Source of the DNA: Proluteimonas luteida
Lineage (GTDB): Bacteria; Pseudomonadota; Gammaproteobacteria; Xanthomonadales; Xanthomonadaceae
Direction: 5' to 3'
NCBI RefSeq assembly: GCF_021191695.1
Contig: NZ_JAIWPT010000003.1
Coordinates: 248,001-312,000, forward strand
DNA length: 64,000 nt
The notes beneath the pieces were generated by a model that ran no database searches, was not told where the DNA came from, and was given only the letters and a program-made list of their open reading frames with translations. Made by a program: the position numbers and the translations under genes. Positions 61,601 to 64,000 of the stretch are shown piece by piece (within the stretch, counting starts at the first letter, position 1; the number at the start of each line of letters is the position of its first letter).

Positions 61601-61707
61601 GGTCTTAACGTTGACCCGGTGATCCGGCGGGAAGTTCCCCATTCCCAGAGAAATCGACTCTAGGACATTTATGTTTATTTAACAATCCCGGCCATGTGAC
61701 CCACGGC

Positions 61708-62613
61708 TCATTGCAGGCGTTCGGGCGCGTCGACCGCGGCCGCGGGTACCGCCAGCAGCGCTTCGATCTGCCCGGGCGTGAACAGGTAGGTCTGGCCACA
61801 GAACTCGCATACGATCCGCGCCTCCCCGTCGATGACCGCGGCGCGGGCCTCGTCGGCACCGAGCGACAGCAGCATGCCTTCCACGCGCTCGCGCGAACAG
61901 GAGCAGGCGAACGCCAGTGGCTTGTCCCCCAGCACCTGCGGCGCGTCTTCGGAGAACAGGCGCGCGAGCAGGGCTTCGCTGGACCAGTCGAGCAGTTCGC
62001 CCGTGGTCAGGGTGTCGAACAGCGCGCCGGCGCGGTTCCAGCCGTCGTCGTCGCCTGCGTCGCCGGGAAGCTTCTGCAACATCAGGCCGGCGGCGCGGGT
62101 GTCGTCTGCGGCCAGCAGCACGCGCGTGGGCAATTGCTCGGACTGGCGGAAGTAGTCCTCGAACGCACCCGACAGCGATTCCGACTGCAACGACACCAGG
62201 CCCTGGTAGCGCATCGGGTCGCGGCCCTTCGACGGATTCTCGATGGTCAGGGCCAGCACCGCGTCGTCGCCGAGCGTGCGCAGGTCGCGCGACATGCCGG
62301 TGGTGGCCTCGGCATCGAAGCGGGCGATGCCGCGGATGGTGCCGGCAGAGGTGCATTCGGCGAACAGCGTGCGCAGCGGGCCGCTCGCGCGCAGTTGCAC
62401 CGACAGCCGGCCATCGACCTTGGCATGGCCGGTGAACAGCGCGGCCGCGGCGCTGGCTTCGCCGAGCAGCTCCCGGATCGCGGCGGGATAGGGGCCGCGG
62501 TCGCTGACCTGCCGCCAGGTGTCGTGCAGGTGCACGCGCACCCCGCGTACGCCGGCGTGCGGCAGCAGGAATCGGGTCAGGCGGTCGCTGTCGTGCGAAG
62601 CGGGATCGGTCAT
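61708..62613 (-). CDS. hslO: Redox-regulated chaperone Hsp33
   Basis: 301 residues from ATG 62613 (MTDPASHDSDRLTRFLLPHA). Hsp33 is a cytosolic holdase activated by oxidative unfolding of its zinc site. The four zinc cysteines are present: ACSCSRERVEGMLLSLGADE carries CxC and ARIVCEFCGQTYLF carries CxxC. EASAAAALFTGHAKVDGRLS and GIARFDAEATTG belong to the folded core, and YQGLVSLQSESLSGAFEDYF is typical. It is divergent from mtgA across 150 bp. Confidence 0.97.
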   Translation of the reverse strand: MTDPASHDSDRLTRFLLPHAGVRGVRVHLHDTWRQVSDRGPYPAAIRELLGEASAAAALFTGHAKVDGRLSVQLRASGPLRTLFAECTSAGTIRGIARFDAEATTGMSRDLRTLGDDAVLALTIENPSKGRDPMRYQGLVSLQSESLSGAFEDYFRQSEQLPTRVLLAADDTRAAGLMLQKLPGDAGDDDGWNRAGALFDTLTTGELLDWSSEALLARLFSEDAPQVLGDKPLAFACSCSRERVEGMLLSLGADEARAAVIDGEARIVCEFCGQTYLFTPGQIEALLAVPAAAVDAPERLQ

Positions 62614-62763
62614 GTCGGTACTGTCGGGGCGGGATCGTTGGAAAGCGGAGATGGGGATGGCGATTGGCGGCACCGGGGCCGGTCGATACAGTGGCGCCAT
62701 GAATGCATGGCGTGACACAACGATGGGGGCGCCCGCCCGCGCCCGCAAGCCGGGGACGCGGCG

Positions 62764-63483
62764 ATGAACGACATCGGCAACCGGCGCCCGCGCCGCTGGC
62801 TTCGGCGTCTGCTGTGGCTGCCGGTGATCGCGGTGCTGTTCACCGTCGCGCAGGTGCTGGTGCTGCGCTTCGTCGATCCGCCGTTCTCCGCGTTCATGGC
62901 GATCCGCCAGATCGAAGCCTGGACCGATGGCGACGACGACGTGCGCGTGTACTACCAGTGGCGCGACCTGGACCGGATCGCCACCAGCCTGCCGGTCGCG
63001 GTGATCGCCGCCGAGGACCAGAACTTCGCCCGGCACCGCGGCTTCGACCTGGACGCGATCGAGAAGGCGCGCGACCACAATGCCCGTGGCGGCTCGGTCC
63101 GCGGTGCCAGCACGATCAGCCAGCAGACCGCGAAGAACCTGTTCCTGTGGGGCGGACGCAGCTGGCTGCGCAAGGGACTGGAGGGCTGGTACACCCTGCT
63201 GATCGAACTGCTGTGGCCCAAGACCCGCATCCTCGAGGTCTACGTCAACATCGCCGAGTTCGGCGACGGGATCTACGGCGCCCAGGCCGCCGCGCGCCGC
63301 CATTTCGGCAAAGATGCGGCGCAGCTGAGCCCGAACGAGAGTGCGCGGCTGGCCGCGGTGCTGCCCAGCCCGCGCCGCTACAGCGCCTCGCGTCCCGGGC
63401 CGTACGTGCAGCGGCGGGCGCAGTGGATCGAGCGCAATGCGCGGCAGATCGGCGGCCCCGCCTATGTGGAGGCACTGGATTGA
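62764..63483 (+). CDS. mtgA: Monofunctional biosynthetic peptidoglycan transglycosylase
   Basis: 239 residues. A basic N-terminus leads into one membrane anchor ([20 protein letters not shown]). The GT51 motifs are intact: [20 protein letters not shown] (catalytic Glu), [20 protein letters not shown] (the GxSTISQQ motif), [20 protein letters not shown] and [20 protein letters not shown]. MtgA polymerises lipid II in the periplasm. Its stop overlaps the following glycosyltransferase start by four bases (TTGA). Confidence 0.97.
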   Translation: MNDIGNRRPRRWLRRLLWLPVIAVLFTVAQVLVLRFVDPPFSAFMAIRQIEAWTDGDDDVRVYYQWRDLDRIATSLPVAVIAAEDQNFARHRGFDLDAIEKARDHNARGGSVRGASTISQQTAKNLFLWGGRSWLRKGLEGWYTLLIELLWPKTRILEVYVNIAEFGDGIYGAQAAARRHFGKDAAQLSPNESARLAAVLPSPRRYSASRPGPYVQRRAQWIERNARQIGGPAYVEALD

Positions 63484-64000
63484 ACGTCACCGACGCCTTA
63501 CCCGCCGGCGCCGCAGCCGGCGCCTGCGACCGGCTGACGATCCTCGTCGCCGCCTTCGACGAGGCCCAGTCGCTGCCCAGGCTGCATCCGCGGATCGCCG
63601 CGGTGATGGCCGCGCTGCGGGCCGACGGCATTGACGCGCGCGTGCTCTACGTCGACGACGGCAGCGGCGATGCGACCTGGGAGGTCATGCGCGCGCTGGC
63701 CGCGGACGACCCGCGCGTGGCGTTGCTGCGGCTGTCGCGCAACTTCGGCAAGGAGGCGGCGCTGACCGCCGGCCTGGACATGGTCGAGACCGGCGCGGCG
63801 ATGATCCTCGACGCCGATGGCCAGGACCCGCCGGAACTGATCCCGCAGTTCGTCGCCCACTGGCGCGCCGGCTATGACGACGTCCATGGCACACGCCTGA
63901 GCCGGGACGGCGAGGGCTGGGTGAAGAAGTCCACCGCGCACCTGTTCTACCGGCTGATGCAGCGGCTGGCCAGGACCCCGGTGCCGGCCGATACCGGCGA
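63480..64000 (+). CDS. GT2-family glycosyltransferase, DPM1/GtrB-like (partial, cut by window end)
   Basis: The gene begins with TTG at 63480 overlapping the mtgA stop; no ATG gives a complete N-terminus. 173 codons are visible. The N-terminal strand [20 protein letters not shown], the [13 protein letters not shown] loop, [18 protein letters not shown] and [17 protein letters not shown] (the DxD-type metal site) match polyprenyl-phosphate sugar transferases such as GtrB/Arn[25 protein letters not shown] and the DTG that follows also fit. It would move a sugar from a nucleotide onto undecaprenyl phosphate. The C-terminal membrane helices expected of this class lie beyond the window. Confidence 0.88.
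   Translation, partial: MNVTDALPAGAAAGACDRLTILVAAFDEAQSLPRLHPRIAAVMAALRADGIDARVLYVDDGSGDATWEVMRALAADDPRVALLRLSRNFGKEAALTAGLDMVETGAAMILDADGQDPPELIPQFVAHWRAGYDDVHGTRLSRDGEGWVKKSTAHLFYRLMQRLARTPVPADTG

Noticed and set aside
1..64000. tRNA or rRNA genes, prophage or insertion sequences
   Set aside because: Scanning the gaps showed no TTCGAATC-type T-loop with CCA-end context, no rRNA sequence, and no integrase, transposase or phage structural gene.

Overview
The window is one stretch of a GC-rich (visibly around 70% G+C) Gram-negative chromosome. Gene content points to a gammaproteobacterium of the Xanthomonadaceae/Lysobacteraceae, probably Lysobacter- or Luteimonas-like. The pointers are two TonB-dependent receptors, a lysine/alanine-repeat histone H1-like protein, an Anbu operon, a hemP-TonB-DUF6607 heme locus, an SAH riboswitch before ahcY, and short dispersed hairpin-ended repeats placed after genes. 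The assignment is inference from content. I saw no prophage, insertion sequence, CRISPR array, rRNA or tRNA. Most of the window is ordinary chromosomal backbone with a few accessory blocks.

Layout. 1-5.7 kb: a partial ModE-like regulator, a DUF3228 protein, a lipoprotein esterase, a YbaK-type deacylase, a Tat-lipoprotein aldo/keto reductase, then ahcY (minus strand) under a well-formed SAH riboswitch. 5.9-13.5 kb: a LysM protein with no signal peptide, a 128-bp tandem repeat array, a BASS/arsenite-type permease, a Tat-exported alpha/beta hydrolase and a large S9 peptidase. 13.6-16.8 kb: a minus-strand operon of circularly permuted ATP-grasp, alpha-E protein and Anbu proteasome-like peptidase. 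17-19.2 kb: metK and a UPF0149/SEC-C protein. 19.6-24.3 kb: a tightly overlapping TolC-HlyD-permease-permease export operon with no ATPase gene. 24.4-31.3 kb: DUF457 protein, dusB, a ribokinase-like kinase beside a concentrative nucleoside transporter, a diguanylate-cyclase-like protein with a degenerate GGQEF motif, and a second aldo/keto reductase.

31.4-35.9 kb is a heme-acquisition locus: Fur box, hemP, TonB-dependent heme receptor, a HemS-like half-domain protein and a DUF6607 protein. 36-39.2 kb: an SPFH/NfeD membrane pair, then gcvT and gcvH. 39.2-40.7 kb: a roughly 1 kb gene-poor stretch, then the histone H1-like gene. 41-53 kb: class-C serine hydrolase, lemA with an M48 protease, a GMC oxidoreductase, an NTT/MFS-type carrier, a small membrane protein coupled to a DUF4442 thioesterase-like gene, fadE, and a divergent TetR regulator with a candidate operator.

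53.3-60.4 kb is a more distinctive block, by eye less GC-rich than its surroundings: a TPR + aspartyl/asparaginyl hydroxylase, an exported small protein and a TPR + 2OG-Fe(II) oxygenase in one probable operon, then another small exported protein, convergent with a large TonB-dependent receptor. The window ends with an exported protein of unknown function, hslO (Hsp33), mtgA and a GT2 glycosyltransferase cut by the right edge.

Functional threads: methyl cycle (ahcY, metK) and one-carbon metabolism (gcvT, gcvH); iron/heme uptake; nucleoside salvage; envelope maintenance (SPFH/NfeD, LemA/M48, MtgA, HslO); and two candidate little-described modules, the Anbu peptide-synthesis/degradation operon and the TPR-oxygenase/TonB block.
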